A stretch of 64,000 bases of DNA from Quillaja saponaria (GCA_029379385.1 CM055612.1:8184001-8248000), one strand, 5' to 3'. Shown: positions 21,141-33,908, numbered from the stretch's first letter. Numbers and translations are program-made. Notes: generated from the sequence alone by a model not told the origin.

Positions 21141-21899
21141 ATAATGACACACAAATGTGTGGCAAGTTTTTCTAAATAAATTATAGTATTCATAATATGT
21201 ATTTGATTAATATAAGTTTGTTCCATTAATTTTTAAAATAATTTTATGTTTTTATTTGTTCTAAATCATTTCAAATAAGTTTAAAAATTATAATATTTAA
21301 ATTTAAAAAATTTAGTAAAATTTAATAATTTACAATATCATGAATTTTAACATTTTAAAATATCATAAACTATAATAAAAAAATTTATGATACACTATAG
21401 AATTAAAAAATTAACAAAAATCTTAAATTTTAAAATTTTAAAAACTGTCATACACTATAAATTTAAAATTTATCATATATTTTTAATTCCATATAATTAT
21501 TATACACTTTAAAATTTATCATACATTTTAAAATTTAAATATATCATAAACTATAAATATATAAATTAACATATACTTTATTTTTAAAAGATATCATGAA
21601 TTTTAAAAATATTTATGATAAATTAAAAAAATTGTCCAAAATCTTAAATTCTAAAATTATCATATTTTTCACAAAAATTCATTTATAAATTATCATATAT
21701 TTAAAAAAAAAATTAAAAAAACTCATTAAATTTTTCCTAAACTCATAAAAAAATAATTTGAATTTGTATTTTTTAATGTAATTATCATGTATAATAAAAA
21801 ATAATTATTGTATGTTTGAATTAAATTGAGGAAGGGGGAAAAATTATTGAGGAGGGAAGGGGGGGCGGGGCGAGGTAAAGCATACAATAATTTATAAAA
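21141..21899. other. MULE-2 AT-rich 3' region
   Basis: Non-coding, AT-rich, colinear with MULE-1 10890-11800. Near 21840-21875 it becomes G-rich (runs of 7-8 G), mirroring the C-rich tract at the left end. No gene seen. Confidence 0.7.
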
Positions 21900-22254
21900 A
21901 ATTATTGTACGCTTTACCCTGCACGATGCAAGGTAAAGCTAGCAGGGTCTGAAACCGGCTTTACAAAAGCCAGTTTCAGACAAAATACTGTCCCCTGGGG
22001 CCCGTCCAGCGGGTCCTGCGGGGGGACAAAAATAGGGTGAAACCGGCTTTACAAAAGCCGGTTTCACCCTCCACTCGCGTGCCACGCGCGAGTGCGTGAT
22101 GTGGGTAATTCCGTGACCTGGCACACCAGGTCAGACCCAGAAACCGTATTTTGGAAACACGGTTTCACACTTTACCCCATTCTGGCTATTAAACTAAAAA
22201 AAATTTCATTTTGTACAAAAATGATAAATTTTGGACCCTTCTGTCCAAAATTCT
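21900..22254. repeat. MULE-2 right TIR
   Basis: Reverse complement of the left TIR, including the gtctgaaaccggc / gccagtttcagac block (21949-21980), the gtgaaaccggc / gccggtttcac block (22038-22068), a cactcgcg / cgcgagtg palindrome and the aaccgt..acggtt palindrome (22142-22167). Confidence 0.85.
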
Positions 22255-22264
22255 CTTGCTTGAC

Positions 22265-22882
22265 AATAGTTACTTTAAAGTGATCTCACAATTTGTATAT
22301 TAGATTTGGAGTGATTTTATCGATTATATTTGAGAGTGTATTAATAAATAATGTCAGCGAGCAGATAATTAAATGATTGGTTATCTTAGTTGATTCTAAT
22401 TCTATACTTTTATTTTTTTCTCTAAACGAAAAAACTTTCCATTAGATACTACTGTCACGACAGTTCATGGGTGGCACCACTAGATCTTGATTTTTTCATC
22501 TTTGATTAAACTGTTCTCATATTTGTACTATTTTGATAATGGAAATTGAGTTTCTCGTGATATCTCGAATATGATTTTTCGCTTCACCTTTTTTGATAGT
22601 TTATGGTTTGATTTGTCTTTGGGCGGTCATGTGTTTTTACTTTGATTTACCTCTTCTCATGTGATTATGATTTACTGTTCAGTTAGACAATTGTTTTAAC
22701 TACAACACATGTGGACGAAATTTTTGACAATAAATATGTTTTGACATCAAATTTTTTATAGCGAAATTCATGTTATATTAACAAGTAAAGCGAAACCTTA
22801 GATTCTAGTTAGTGAAACAAAGAATAAGAGTTTATATTGTATTAGATCTTGATGTATTTTGATTCATTTATTTTATTATTTA
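22265..22882. other. Intergenic DNA, no gene seen
   Basis: This continues the host DNA that MULE-2 interrupted, starting after the right target duplication. It is moderately AT-rich with no open frame or repeat I can support. Confidence 0.5.
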
Positions 22883-22889
22883 CCTATAC

Positions 22890-23840
22890 TATATAAAAGA
22901 GGCTTAGAGGTAGAAATTTTTTATTTTCATTTATAGCCTTATCAGTTTGTATTATCACATAGTTATGTTTAGTTGTTATTTTGCTACTTTTTTTTTTTTT
23001 TTTTTTACTTTTTCCATATTTTTTTTCTCTATTTTAATATCGATAGAGTTTTTAATTATTTTAGGACTATTGATTTCTTTTTTATTAATTCTTCTCAACA
23101 TTAATAAATCTATAATTTTTCAATAATTATATGTCAATAGCAATTAAATTGAATTTCTGATTTTTATTTATTTAATAAGTACCTAATAATCTTAATTTTT
23201 TTAATTTCTTCTCAACTTTTAAGAATTAAAATTTTAATAATTACTATGAATTAAAACAAATATTAAGAGTATAGTCTTCATGATTATAATATTGTTGATT
23301 AACTTTTATGTCATTAAAAATTATATTTTTTTCAATAATTATATGTCAGTATTAGTTAATATTGAATTTTTTATTTTTTTTTATTTAATAAGTTCCTAAT
23401 ATTTATAATATTTTTTATTTCTTCTTAAATTTATGAAATATAAACACTATGAATTAAAAAATATTTAGAGTTTGGTTTTTATGATTATATATTGTTGCTT
23501 TAACTTTTAATGGAAGAAATTTTATTTTCTTAAATACCCTATGAATTTTTACTACTACATAAATACTTTTTAATTGTTATTTTGCTTCAAATATTCTATT
23601 TTTTATTTTACTAATTTCATAATTTTTTGCTATTTTAATATTAATAAAATTGTAATTATTTTATGACTATTGATTTTATTTGTTTTATCCTAATTCTTTT
23701 CAATATTAATAAATTTATAATTTATCATCAACTATCTATAAATAGTAATTAATATTGAATTTCTCAAAATATTATAAACTAATTTTCTTTTAAAATGATA
23801 TGAATGAAAAGAAATATTAAGAGTATAGTTTTTATGATTA
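22890..23840. repeat. Diverged AT-rich tandem repeats inside the Helitron
   Basis: The block tagttgttattttgct ... aataaatctataattttt ... ttgaatttctgat at about 22970-23160 recurs at about 23575-23765. The word ttaagagtatagt..tatgattata recurs near 23265, 23460 and 23815. The copies are old and imperfect. A poly-T run of about 20 lies near 22988. Confidence 0.55.
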
Positions 23841-24090
23841 TAATGTCACACCCTCGAATAAATGTATGACTGACCGAAGGAATGGATAACCACAGCCCCA
23901 AGGAATGGATAACCACAGCCCCGTAACCTTTTGAATTTCTCAAAATATTATAAACTAATTTTCTTTTAAAATGCTATGATTGAAAAGAAATATTAAGAGT
24001 ATAGTTTTTATGATTATAATGTCACACCTCGAATAAATGTATGACTGACTGGAGGAATGGATAACCACACCCCCGTAACCTTGAATACTC
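23756..24090. repeat. 176-bp tandem duplication across the nested-element boundary
   Basis: Two copies with a 176-bp period (starting at tgaatttctcaaaat, 23756 and 23932). Each contains Helitron DNA followed by tgtcacacc and the first bases of the nested element. Within copy one, aaggaatggataaccacagc is itself doubled. Confidence 0.85.
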
Positions 24091-26950
24091 AAGTATTGTG
24101 CATCTCTGACTCTTAAACACATTACAATTAAGATTAATAAAATATTACTAAATTAAAATAAAATCATGATTCGGTGATTAAACATAAAACGTTTACTGAA
24201 AATTCAGCAATAGTTCCCCGTAAAACGAAACTTGCCCATAATACTTATTTAATTTACAGCATGCTACAAGGTCAATAGTAGGCCATAATATCAGAATATA
24301 CGGAGGAGCTTTACTCCTAACAAAATATAAAAAATTTCTTGTTAACCCAGTATACAACAATAATGTAAAACACTTAAAGTCACTGCAACTGTCGTCCCTT
24401 AAGCCACAATTAAGATTAATAAAATATTACTAAATTAAAATAAAATCATGATTCGGTGATTAAACATAAGACGTTTACTGAAAATTCAGCAATAGTTCTC
24501 CGTAAAACGAAACTTGCCCATAATACTTATTTACAGCATGCTACAAGGTCAATAGTAGGCCATAATATTAGAATATACGGATGAGCTTTACTCCTAACAA
24601 AATATAAAAATTTTCTTGTTAACCCAATATACAACAATAATGTAAAACACCTAAAGTGATTGCAACTGTCGTCCTTTAAGCCCTAAGTGTGCGATTCTGA
24701 GATATACTTTGCCATAACAGTGACGACAGGTAGCAAATTCTGACACGACTAACAATGGTTTCCTGAAAACATAAAAAATAAAAAAAAAACAAAGGAAAGA
24801 ATGAGTCACAAGGACTCGCTAAGTAAATCATGTACCCTAAGGGTACCAGCATCACATAACACATATATCATAGATATCTATATTTAATTATGCATATACG
24901 TATTTATAATTATTATACGATAACGATTCACATATTTCACAATTTTTAACATAGTAACCAAATCATACAAAGCAATCAAAGCATACAAGCAAACAAATGA
25001 TCAACGAGTAACTCAGCGCTACACAACAGTAATACTTCCCATTGGACATTTAGGCACCTACGTAAAAGATTAATTCTCCTTACATAATCCATCCTATCAG
25101 AATTAAGCACTCAATTTTTAAAAATATTTATCAGAATCAAAATATCACAGAATTTCAATTTAGAATATCCTAGGTGCACTTAGATTTCACTGTTAGAAAT
25201 AATAATCATTTCTCAAAAATTTCAATTTTTTGGCGTTATCAACCACAAGCAATATCAACAAACATAATTCAAATAAATCTCTAAATTATTGCACTTGCTT
25301 ATTATTATTATTATTATTTCCACATAATATATTTAAATACACATACAATTGTACATAATAATCTGGCAACTAAAAGTGTACGTAATTTACTCACAAAGCT
25401 CAAGGATGTAGTTCGTCAACTAGCCTGATTTGCGAAGGTGTCAAAATGTCCTTGACACGATCTGAAGTTGTAAATCATAAATTCATATATCCTTTAACAT
25501 AATCCTTTCATACTTTTTTACTCTCCACACATATTCTCTAAACACATTATTTGTTACCAATTCCTTTTAAATTATTATTATTTTTAAATATATTTAGTTT
25601 CCCTCCAAACATACACTTATTAATTTAATTTTACCTATACTTCGATTATTAATTTAACACTTACTTAGTTAATTTCTATGAGTATTTTAAGATTTAAGTT
25701 CTCTTAATTATTTTGTTCAATGTCTGGTATGTGTATTTCATGCTAATTAACACATATATGTTCATAGGTATATGCATACTTTCTAACATCTATAAAACAA
25801 TTCAATTATCACTTACATTACTCATGTTTCATTTATTAAGTTTAATCTAAACTCATCAGTTAACATGCATAAAAACATAGTGTATGCAAATCTTAATTTT
25901 CATATTTCAAATTTCCAATTTTTCCTCCTAAATTGTATTATTTTATCACCTACATAATACTAATCAATTAACTATTATTACTATCATAAACTTCAATTAT
26001 TAACATACAAAGGATTTGAATCATTTAAAACCAAACATTACAAGCCAAGTAAAACAAATTACTTACCTAGAAGCTGAAAAGAACAAAAATCCATTTGTTG
26101 GCAATACAGAAGCTAGACTTCCTTCCTAATACCCTTCAAAATCACACCACCATACCTCACCAACGCCATCTCACGGTTCAAACAGGGCATCAACATGGCA
26201 TATATATGCCCAGTTCTTGCTGATTTATGGCTGGTAAAACCAACATACAACTACTGGTCAGCAACTTCATGCCTCAAGGTTGTTGCAGGGGCAGTTTGAT
26301 GGCTGTTGGATGCGGCAAGCTTCTCAAGACAACCAGTCAAGGCTTTTAAGTAGGGGATGGCAAAAACAGGGAATTCTTAACTCAATCCCAGAAGCAAATT
26401 GATTGGATTAGAAAGAGGGGACATCCATTCCAATTTAACTCCAACAAATATAACAACAAAGGGGATGAAAACTCTCCAAATTTCTGAACTTGGTTGCAAG
26501 AGGAAAGGAGGGTTCACGGTCAAGAAGCTAAGCAGGAAGAATAAAAGAAGAAGCACCCGGGTTGAAGACAAAGAAAGAAGGTGAATTGGAAATCGGTGGA
26601 GGAAAAGGAGTGATTGAAGAATTAAAAAAAAAAACATAAAATTAAGTCAAAGCTTAGCTTTAAAAATTGGTGGTGCTAGTTTAATTCTAAATATATATAC
26701 ATTTATTTAAATTAAATTTTTTTGTCTTTCTTTGCACCCTAGCTCCAACGTCAAAAGAATTAGAGTCAAAGTTAAGAAAACTCATGATATCTGATTATTT
26801 TTGGCTTGTACGTGTATATATATGTCTATCTAAGTAACTATTTATTTACTTTACTTTTATTCTTATTTATTATAGTTTTACCTATAAATGAGAATTATAC
26901 ATTAAAATTTTTAAAACAATTTACCAATATATCGATAACAAAATATTAAC
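23844..26950 (-). mobile_element. Non-coding ~3-kb element, tgtcacac family, copy 1
   Basis: Starts at tgtcacaccctcg. Its interior matches copy 2 (30642 on) in order: a gcatgctacaagg-type region, cgagtaactcagc near 25008 (cgagtgacccagc in copy 2 near 31205), then cattggacatttaggc (ctaccgggcatttacgc in copy 2), atccatcctatc, gcactcaattttt and tatcctaggtgcac. It has no retroviral-type frame. The tgtcacac terminus, size and lack of coding suggest a solo LTR or large derivative in minus orientation, but I could not define the right end (about 26800-26960), so the class is open. Confidence 0.5.
24124..24684. repeat. 282-bp tandem duplication inside copy 1
   Basis: acaattaagattaataaaat begins at 24124 and again at 24406. 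The second copy is slightly shorter (atttaattt missing) and has scattered substitutions. Confidence 0.9.
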
Positions 26951-27135
26951 GTATCGGGTTATTATATATAATATTATTGTATTAATTTTTCCTCTATCTT
27001 TAGAATTTTTTTAAAAATAACTATATGTTTAAATTGTTTTTAAAATAATTTTGATATTTACATTAATTATTGATGAACATATATATATTTACTATAAATA
27101 TGATTTATGAGCGTTGCATGTGTCACTAAAACTAG

Positions 27136-28600
27136 TTTTATTGTAAGTTTTGTTAGGTGTTTGTGTTAATAAAATATTTATTTTTAAGTAATAAAAAATG
27201 ATTCAATCACGTGATATATATTTATTGCACATTGTAAAATTAACATGAAAATGTTATTTTAAATTCATGTATAAATTCATAACATGTAATATCAGAGCCT
27301 AATATACATGAATTTAGAACCCTTATGTTTATTTATTTAACATAAAATTATAGGGTTCATATAAGTTAGTTTCTTTAAACTCAAAATCGAACTCATATAT
27401 GAATGAAATTGAGCCCAATTTATTAGGGTTTTTAAAGGTCTCATTCATATCTTTAATTTGATATATTATTTACGTGATTTCATCAACTATAAGTCGAGAA
27501 ATATGAATTTTAAAATTCGGGTTGTTTTAAAATTGAAATTAAGTTTTTGATTTGAGAACTAAGATTTCATGTTGTTTTAATCGATTTAAATCATAGATTT
27601 AGATTCTGGTATGCTTTATACATAGTCAGTAATCATTCGATGAGTTTAATTCGTATTATTTTGAAAAATTGGAATGAAACCCTTATGAAATAGAGTTAGG
27701 GTTCATGTCATTGCAATTTCAATTAATTGAAATATTATTTTGATAAAACATGAAATTGTTATAGGGTTATTGTTAGAAAAACAATTTAAAACAAACCACA
27801 CACAAGAAATTTGAGAAAAAGCATGAAAAAGCATCCCGAAAACAAAGTTTTCATAAACGGGTCGTAACAGACCCGTTTCCATCCTAGTCGGGTCAAGCAG
27901 ACCCGGCTAGAGGAGGAAGAAGAAGGCCACACGGCTTTCTCCCACACACGGCACCATACACGCCACTTTCTGCCATCCCGTTGCCTTCCAAAATTTTACC
28001 AAATTAATTTTATGAATTTTATAATTTTATGGTATGGTTAAATTTGGGATATTATGTGCATGATTTATTGGTTTGGTTAATGATAGTTTGTTAAGTTTCA
28101 AACTAATATGGTTGCACATAAATTGCAACATTTGTTTAATTATCCTATGAGATACTTTTAAAATGTATTTTGGTTTGAAATGATATATTATGAGTAATTA
28201 AATTTTCCCGCTTGAGAAAATCTTATAGGTTTGTGTAGATGGTTGCCACCAAAGTGGTCTATCTATATAAATTTGTGGGATTTTTGAAAGCTATAGTACG
28301 GGATGTTTCTTAAATTATTGTATATAGTTTCCTGCCCAAAGGGGGTTATTATATATTTTAATTTTGAAAAATACATTAAACATATAGTTTGCAATATACC
28401 GGCCTAGAAGGTTTATCTGCCCAAAGGGGATAGACTTTTCGAAAGCTAGGATACTCTAATTTAAGTTTTATGGGTTGATCATGAGATCCTAATAGCATGT
28501 TACATTCTCTGCCCAAATGGGAGTTTGTAATGATGCACTTTGGATTCATGGAGAATAAATTTTTATTCTTGTTTTTAATTACTCAATTTGTTGACATGTT
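27136..28600 (+). other. Possible Copia 5' LTR, primer-binding site and leader
   Basis: tgttagg (27151) to cataaca (27284) could be a short LTR with tgtta/taaca ends. It is followed by taatatcagagc (27287-27298), which resembles the initiator-tRNA primer-binding site tggtatcagagc common in plant Copia elements. The leader to 28600 is untranslated and carries the word gcccaaaggggat or a variant three times (28335, 28421, 28512). A GC-rich block lies at 27857-27960. The LTR call is weak because no 3' LTR is present to compare. Confidence 0.35.
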
Positions 28601-28601
28601 G

Positions 28602-30641
28602 CATTATTTGTTATTGAATCAGTCTCCCTAGCTGTTAACAACAATAGTGCTACTATTGAATTGTTGAACGGTTCCAACTTTAAGAAATGGAAGCAATATG
28701 TTAAATTTGCACTAGAAGTTATGGATATCAATTTAGCTCTACATAGTGAGAAACCTACTGATCTTTCTGATACTAGCACTATAGCTCAGAAAGAGGCTTT
28801 TGACAAATGGGAGAAATCAAATAGGTTGAGTTTGATCTACATGAAAAGATCAATCTCTGAACACCTTTTGAGTGGGTTGCCTGAAACTCAAAGTGCCAAA
28901 GACTTCATGAAAGCTGTGAGGGATATGTACAAGGTATCTGATAATGCTGAGACTGGAAAGCTAATAAATGATCTAGCAGATATGAGATATGAAAATGGAA
29001 TTGGGGTTCGGGAATTCATTCTCGAAATGGTTCATGTACAAACTAAGCTTAAAAACAAAGAAATTTCAATCCCTGATAATTTTGTGGTTCACCATTCTCT
29101 CAATTCCTTACCACCTGACTTCTCCCAAATCAAAAATGCTTATAACACCCAAAATGAATCCTGGACCATCAATGACCTTATCTCTAAGTGTGTGGCTGAG
29201 GAGGATAAGCTTAAGAAAGAAAAGAGTGAAACATCACTTTTTGTTTCCCATTCCAAGCCTAGTTCTACCAAGGGTGGTAAAGGTAAGTCTAAATCTACTC
29301 ATCATAAGAAAACTCAGGATGCGAAAGGGCATGGTACCGGTCAGAAATCTGTTGTGGGTGGTCCTAAAGCTGCTATTAAAAATAACATAACATGTTTCTT
29401 TTGCAAAAAGAGAGGTCATGTGAAAGTAGACTGCTTCAAATTAAAATCTCAGTTAGAAAAGAAAAATAAACAAGAAGGTAACTCACTTGCTTTCGTTTGT
29501 TTTGAATCCAATTTAGTTAATGTCCCATCAAATTCTTGGTAGCTTGACAGTGGTACAACTGTTCATGTTGCTTGTACCATGTAGGGGTTCAAACACAAAA
29601 GGAAGCCAAGTGATTTAGAGGTAAAGCTTAGAGTCGGGAATGATGTCGAAGTTGAAGTCGAGTCCGTAGGAATCATCTCTTTAATTTTAGAAAGTGGTTT
29701 TGAACTTGTTTTGGAAAACACTTTTTATGTATCGTCTTTTAGGCGGAATTTGATTTCAGTTTCCTTGTTGGACAAAATTGGTTATTCCTTTAATTTTGGT
29801 AATTCAAAAGTTCAGTTGCTTTTAAATTCTAAAATTCTTGGATTGTGTGTTTTGTCCAATAGTTTATATAGAATGAGTTTAGCACCCTTAATTATTAATT
29901 CCTCTTTAAATATTGAAAAAGTTGTTTCCAAAAGATCTTTAATTAAAAAGAAATTCTCAATGCTTTGGCATAAGCGTCTGGGTCACATATCAAGGGAAAG
30001 AGTTGACAGACTTATTAAGGATGGTATCCTACCATCACTTGATTTTGATGACTTCGAAACTTGTGTTGATTGTATTAGAGGTAAACTGACTAAGACAAAG
30101 AAAAAGGGGTCAACTCGTAATTCAGAACTCTTAGAGATCATTCACACTGATATTAGTGGACCATATTCCAACACTTTATGTAAAAATTGTTATTTCATTA
30201 CTTTCATTGATGACTTTTCCCATTTTGGTTTTTTATACTTGATTAAAGAAAAATATGATTCTCTTGATAAATTTATAATTTTCAAAACTGAAGTCGAAAA
30301 ACAATTAGGGAAAGTCATTAAGATTGTGAGATCTGACTGTGGAGGTGAGTATTATGGCAAACATGGAGTTGATGGACAACATATAGGACCATTTGTCAAG
30401 TACTTACAAGAGTGTGGGATTATTGCCCAATATACCATGCCTGGTAGCCCTGAACAAAATGGTGTGGCTGAAAGGCGTAATCGCACCCTTAAGGACATGA
30501 TGAGGAGTATGATGAATAGGTCAAACTTGCCTGAATATCTTTGGGAGGAAGCCATTAAAACTGCCTTGTACATCCTTAATAGGGTTCCCAGTAAAGCGGT
30601 GCCTAAAACACCTTTTGAGTTGTGGACTGGGAGAAAGCCTA
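28602..30641 (+). pseudogene. Ty1/Copia Gag-protease-integrase, truncated
   Basis: One frame encodes Gag (MYKVSDNAETGKLINDLADM and a CX2CX4HX4C knuckle, CFFCKKRGHVKVDC), protease (LDSGTTVH), and integrase with HHCC (HKRLGHIS ... CVDCIRGK) and the DDE core ([31 protein letters not shown]). Two TAG codons interrupt it at 29540-29542 (just before LDSG) and 29582-29584. The frame stops being Copia at 30641, after FELWTGRKP, where a second copy of the tgtcacac element begins. Reverse transcriptase, RNase H and the 3' LTR are absent and do not resume on the other side. It starts without a clear ATG; a splice acceptor ttgaatcag near 28622 is possible. Confidence 0.88.
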
Positions 30642-33491
30642 TGTCACACTCCTCACGGAGGCATGACTGGTCGGAGGATTGGAGAACCAACCTCCGTAAC
30701 CCTGAATCCAAAACAAAGTGACGAGCATGACTCTTAACCCATCCAAAGGATAAAATAATTGTTATAAAACAACCATTTATTGTAAACCTTTTATTTGCTG
30801 AAATAGCTAAAGATTTACTGAAAGATATTAGCATGGATCCTTATCCAAAGGAACATGCCTCAAATACAAACCTATATGCTTAGTCTCATGCAACCATAAT
30901 ACCAATACAACAAGGAGCTCTGCTCTGACCACATCTTAACCAAAGCAAAATAACTAGACTTCTATATCAAACCAAAATTTGACACCTCACAGTTCTAGTG
31001 TGACTGCAAACTTTCATCCTTAACTGCAAGTCTGGGATCCTGAAAACACCGAGCCGTATTCACTTGGCAAGTCATAAGCTCGGTGATGCTATAGGGACTC
31101 CTGTCACTATAAAAAAAATATTCACAATTTCACAATTTATATGACATACAAGATCACAATTTACATCAGAGCAACACTATCACACAAAGCAATCAAAGGG
31201 CAAACGAGTGACCCAGCCTCTCACAACATTATCATCCCCTACCGGGCATTTACGCGCCCGCACAACAAATTAATCTCAGTACACAATCCATCCCACCGAG
31301 GCTGAGCACTCAATTTAAAAAAATATATTTATCAGAATCAGAATTTCTCATGATTTTAAATCAGGGTATCCTAGGTGCACCTGGATTTTTAATTTCGGAA
31401 ATAAAATCACTTTCCAAAAAATGTTCACGAGTTGACCCTTATCAAACACAATCAATGTCAAACAAAGCAACCAATATCAAACAAACATAAATCAAATAAA
31501 TTACTGAAATGCTTTACTTGCTTACTTTCTATATATCACGCATATTCAAATAAACATATAATCAAACATACTAATCTAACCCCTAAAAGCAGCAATTAAC
31601 CACTCACATGTACCCGATTCTACTCGTCACTCACACCTGCGTCCATGCGTCTCATCAGGTTCACATTAGAATCAGGAACTGAAATTCATAATTCCAAATA
31701 CTACTTAGTTCATAAACGTTATTGTTATACTCTTTTACTAACTAAACTTATATCTCAACTTATATAGGTTTATCTATGAAAGTTTTCCTTTAAACTTTTA
31801 CATGTCAATTAATATGGATTAGATTTTAGGTGATAAGGTTAACAATGAAAAGGCCTTTTAAATATCTTGAAAAAGCATATGATAGGAGAAATTAGTAGAA
31901 AAGAATAGAAAGCATTTAGTGAGTTTAAAATGTTAAAGCTGTCCAAACTTGAGGTTTGGACCGGTGTCCACTTTAACGGTCATATTTTTCTCCAGAAAAC
32001 TCCGAATTTAGTTTCATAAAATTTATAAAATACTAGACACATACAGCTTTATAATGGTATATCATTTGTAATTTTTGGATTTGTATATCAATACATTTTA
32101 TTGTTTGAAGTTGCATCAAATTCTATAACACGCAAAATTTTTGACAGTTTTGACCTTACCATAGTTAATTAAACATAACTTTCCCTAGGTAAAACAAAAT
32201 CCGATTCCGTTTATTGGATTTATTAATGGACAAGTATATATATCTTTCTTATTTAGAAACTTTTCCTAAAATCCATCTTAAATCCACTCAATTTCTTACA
32301 TGAACCAAAAACAGGGCACTACGACCACTGCCTGACCTAGTCAGAGTGTAACAACTATAACTCACAACATATTTAGAACCAAGCTATGGAATTTTGAAGA
32401 AAATATCTCAAGACCTTAAGCTACATTTTATCTTTGAAACTCTTAACTTAATTCTGTCCCGAAAACACTCGAAATACCAAATTTCTTTTACCTATGGAAT
32501 CTGCCCTCTGCACCCATCACAACCACTTAACTCTCATTCCTATGTGTATGTATATCTACCTATATATACCTATCCCAATTAATCAATATCCTATATCAAC
32601 TCAACAATGCTAACAATTCTAATGTTAATCCATGTGGACAATTCCAATTAATCAATATACTAACAATACTTAGGTCACAAAGATTTCACAATAACCCACA
32701 TCAACCCTCATGGTTCAACCTTAGCCCATAATTGATTCATTTATCCCAACTTCATAAATTTCTAATCTTTAATTAACACATTCAAAAAGAAATCCTAGCT
32801 TTAAGTCCTTATCACTCACAATTTACCCAACATATAGTCTAACCTCTTAATCAACATTAAGAAAATACAACAAGTAAACCAGAAGAAAACAAGGGAATAG
32901 TTTACCATTTACCATACACCAAGTTGCCAAAGAACATGGGTGTTGCTGCCCCAACCAACAGCTGAACATCTCCTTCAACGTGAGTTACAGCCAAGTGAGG
33001 AAAGAAGACAAAATCCAGCCAAAACACCTCTAGCAGGAACGTCCCCTGCTGCATACCATGCCACCCACATCTTCCATCATCGGTTAAATTCCATGGAAGT
33101 GGAGGGTGGTTAAGGTTCCATGGCCATCTAACCTGGTTGACAACTTCTAGTAGGCTAAACAAAGCTGCTATACGGATAGGGACTTAAGGCAAGCAAAACA
33201 GAAGAAGACTCTCAATGACAAGAGGCGGAACAAGGCTGAAACACAAGCTAAACCATAGCTGGAGGGAGGGGTTTTTACAGCAAGGAAGATGATATCCATG
33301 GCCGAGCTTCACACTCTTCTTGAGGAAAGACAACAATTTCAGACAAGCAAGAGAAGGAGGCAAAACAGAAGACTCTAGAATAGCCAAGAATGGGAGGAGA
33401 AGAAATCGTGCAAAAATGGAGAAGGAAACGTGAAAGAAAGAAAAGAAATAGGAAAGTAAAGTCAAGGTCAAGCCAATAAAAAAACATGGTT

Positions 33492-33535
<44 letters not shown>
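30642..33535 (-). mobile_element. Non-coding ~3-kb element, tgtcacac family, copy 2
   Basis: Starts at tgtcacactcctc directly after Copia codon P of GRKP. It matches copy 1 at 23844 over scattered blocks (see that entry). The right part (32900-33480) is a purine-rich strand whose complement reads as CT-rich leader. It ends near a (TA) run; no clear terminus or target duplication is visible. The open frames in it (for example 33184-33471 minus) do not resemble proteins. Confidence 0.5.
33494..33532. repeat. (TA)n microsatellite
   Basis: About 19 TA units at the right edge of the element. Together with the following AT-rich DNA to 33908 it fills the place where YUCCA exons 3 and 4 would be expected. 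Confidence 0.95.
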
Positions 33536-33536
<1 letters not shown>

Positions 33537-33908
33537 TATTTCTTTATTTTTATCAGGTAAAAGAATTTCTGTATCATTTCTTCAAAAGATTAATATATTA
33601 AACTCATCTAAAACTGAAAACATAACATGCTAGGTTAAATTATATCAAAACTGACCTGATAAGAAATACATAAGATATGAGAATAGGTTATTTATATATT
33701 TATCAAGTAATAAATTTATGTGAATAAAATTATTTCAGATTCCATCTGTTTAATAATTTAAAATTTTGAGTTGATGGCTGATCATACAGAAAATTGAATT
33801 AAAAAAAAAAAATCATGTCATGAATAGAACAGAAAGAATAAATCTTTGCGAAAAAGAAAAGTAAGATTTTTTGATTGATTAAAGAAAGGAGGGAAAAAAA
33901 CAAAGTAC

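Larger units (their letters stand above)
13216..22254 (+). mobile_element. MULE-2: three-gene Mutator-like element, 9.04 kb, defective
   Basis: The ends ggaattttggac (left) and agaattttggac (reverse of right) are flanked by cttgcttgac at 13206-13215 and 22255-22264 (9 or 10 bp, as for MULE-1). In order on the plus strand: TIR, poly-C tract, leader exons, transposase (15068-17567, broken), plant-mobile-domain gene (17864-19914, broken), a small unknown gene with its own TATA (20505-20993), AT-rich DNA and the right TIR. It is older than the segmental duplication, since its left end was copied with it. Confidence 0.93.
22883..27135 (+). mobile_element. Probable Helitron, with a nested insertion
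   Basis: The left end (A)|cctatactatataaaag resembles the plant Helitron 5' consensus TC-TATACTATATAAAAG with the first base changed. The right end gagcgttgcatgtgtc-actaaaactag|t has a decayed hairpin region and the terminal CTAG followed by T (27132-27136). Helitrons insert between A and T, which fits both flanks. No RepHel helicase frame is present, so it is non-autonomous. A ~3-kb element starting at 23844 is nested in it. Moderate confidence because both termini are diverged. Confidence 0.45.

Noticed and set aside
24676..24864. Minus-strand frame with hydrophobic residues
   Set aside because: It lies in the non-coding tgtcacac element; the hydrophobicity comes from poly-A/T content and copy 2 does not keep it.
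23844..26950. Autonomous LTR retrotransposon
   Set aside because: No protease, reverse transcriptase or integrase motifs and no second LTR were found.
27857..27960. GC-rich block in the Copia leader, considered as a coding exon
   Set aside because: Short, with stops in all frames nearby and no convincing splice pair; treated as leader DNA.
33184..33471. Minus-strand frame rich in Leu/Phe in the copy 2 element
   Set aside because: Product of a CT-rich strand; overlapping alternative frames look equally hydrophobic and there is no match to copy 1.
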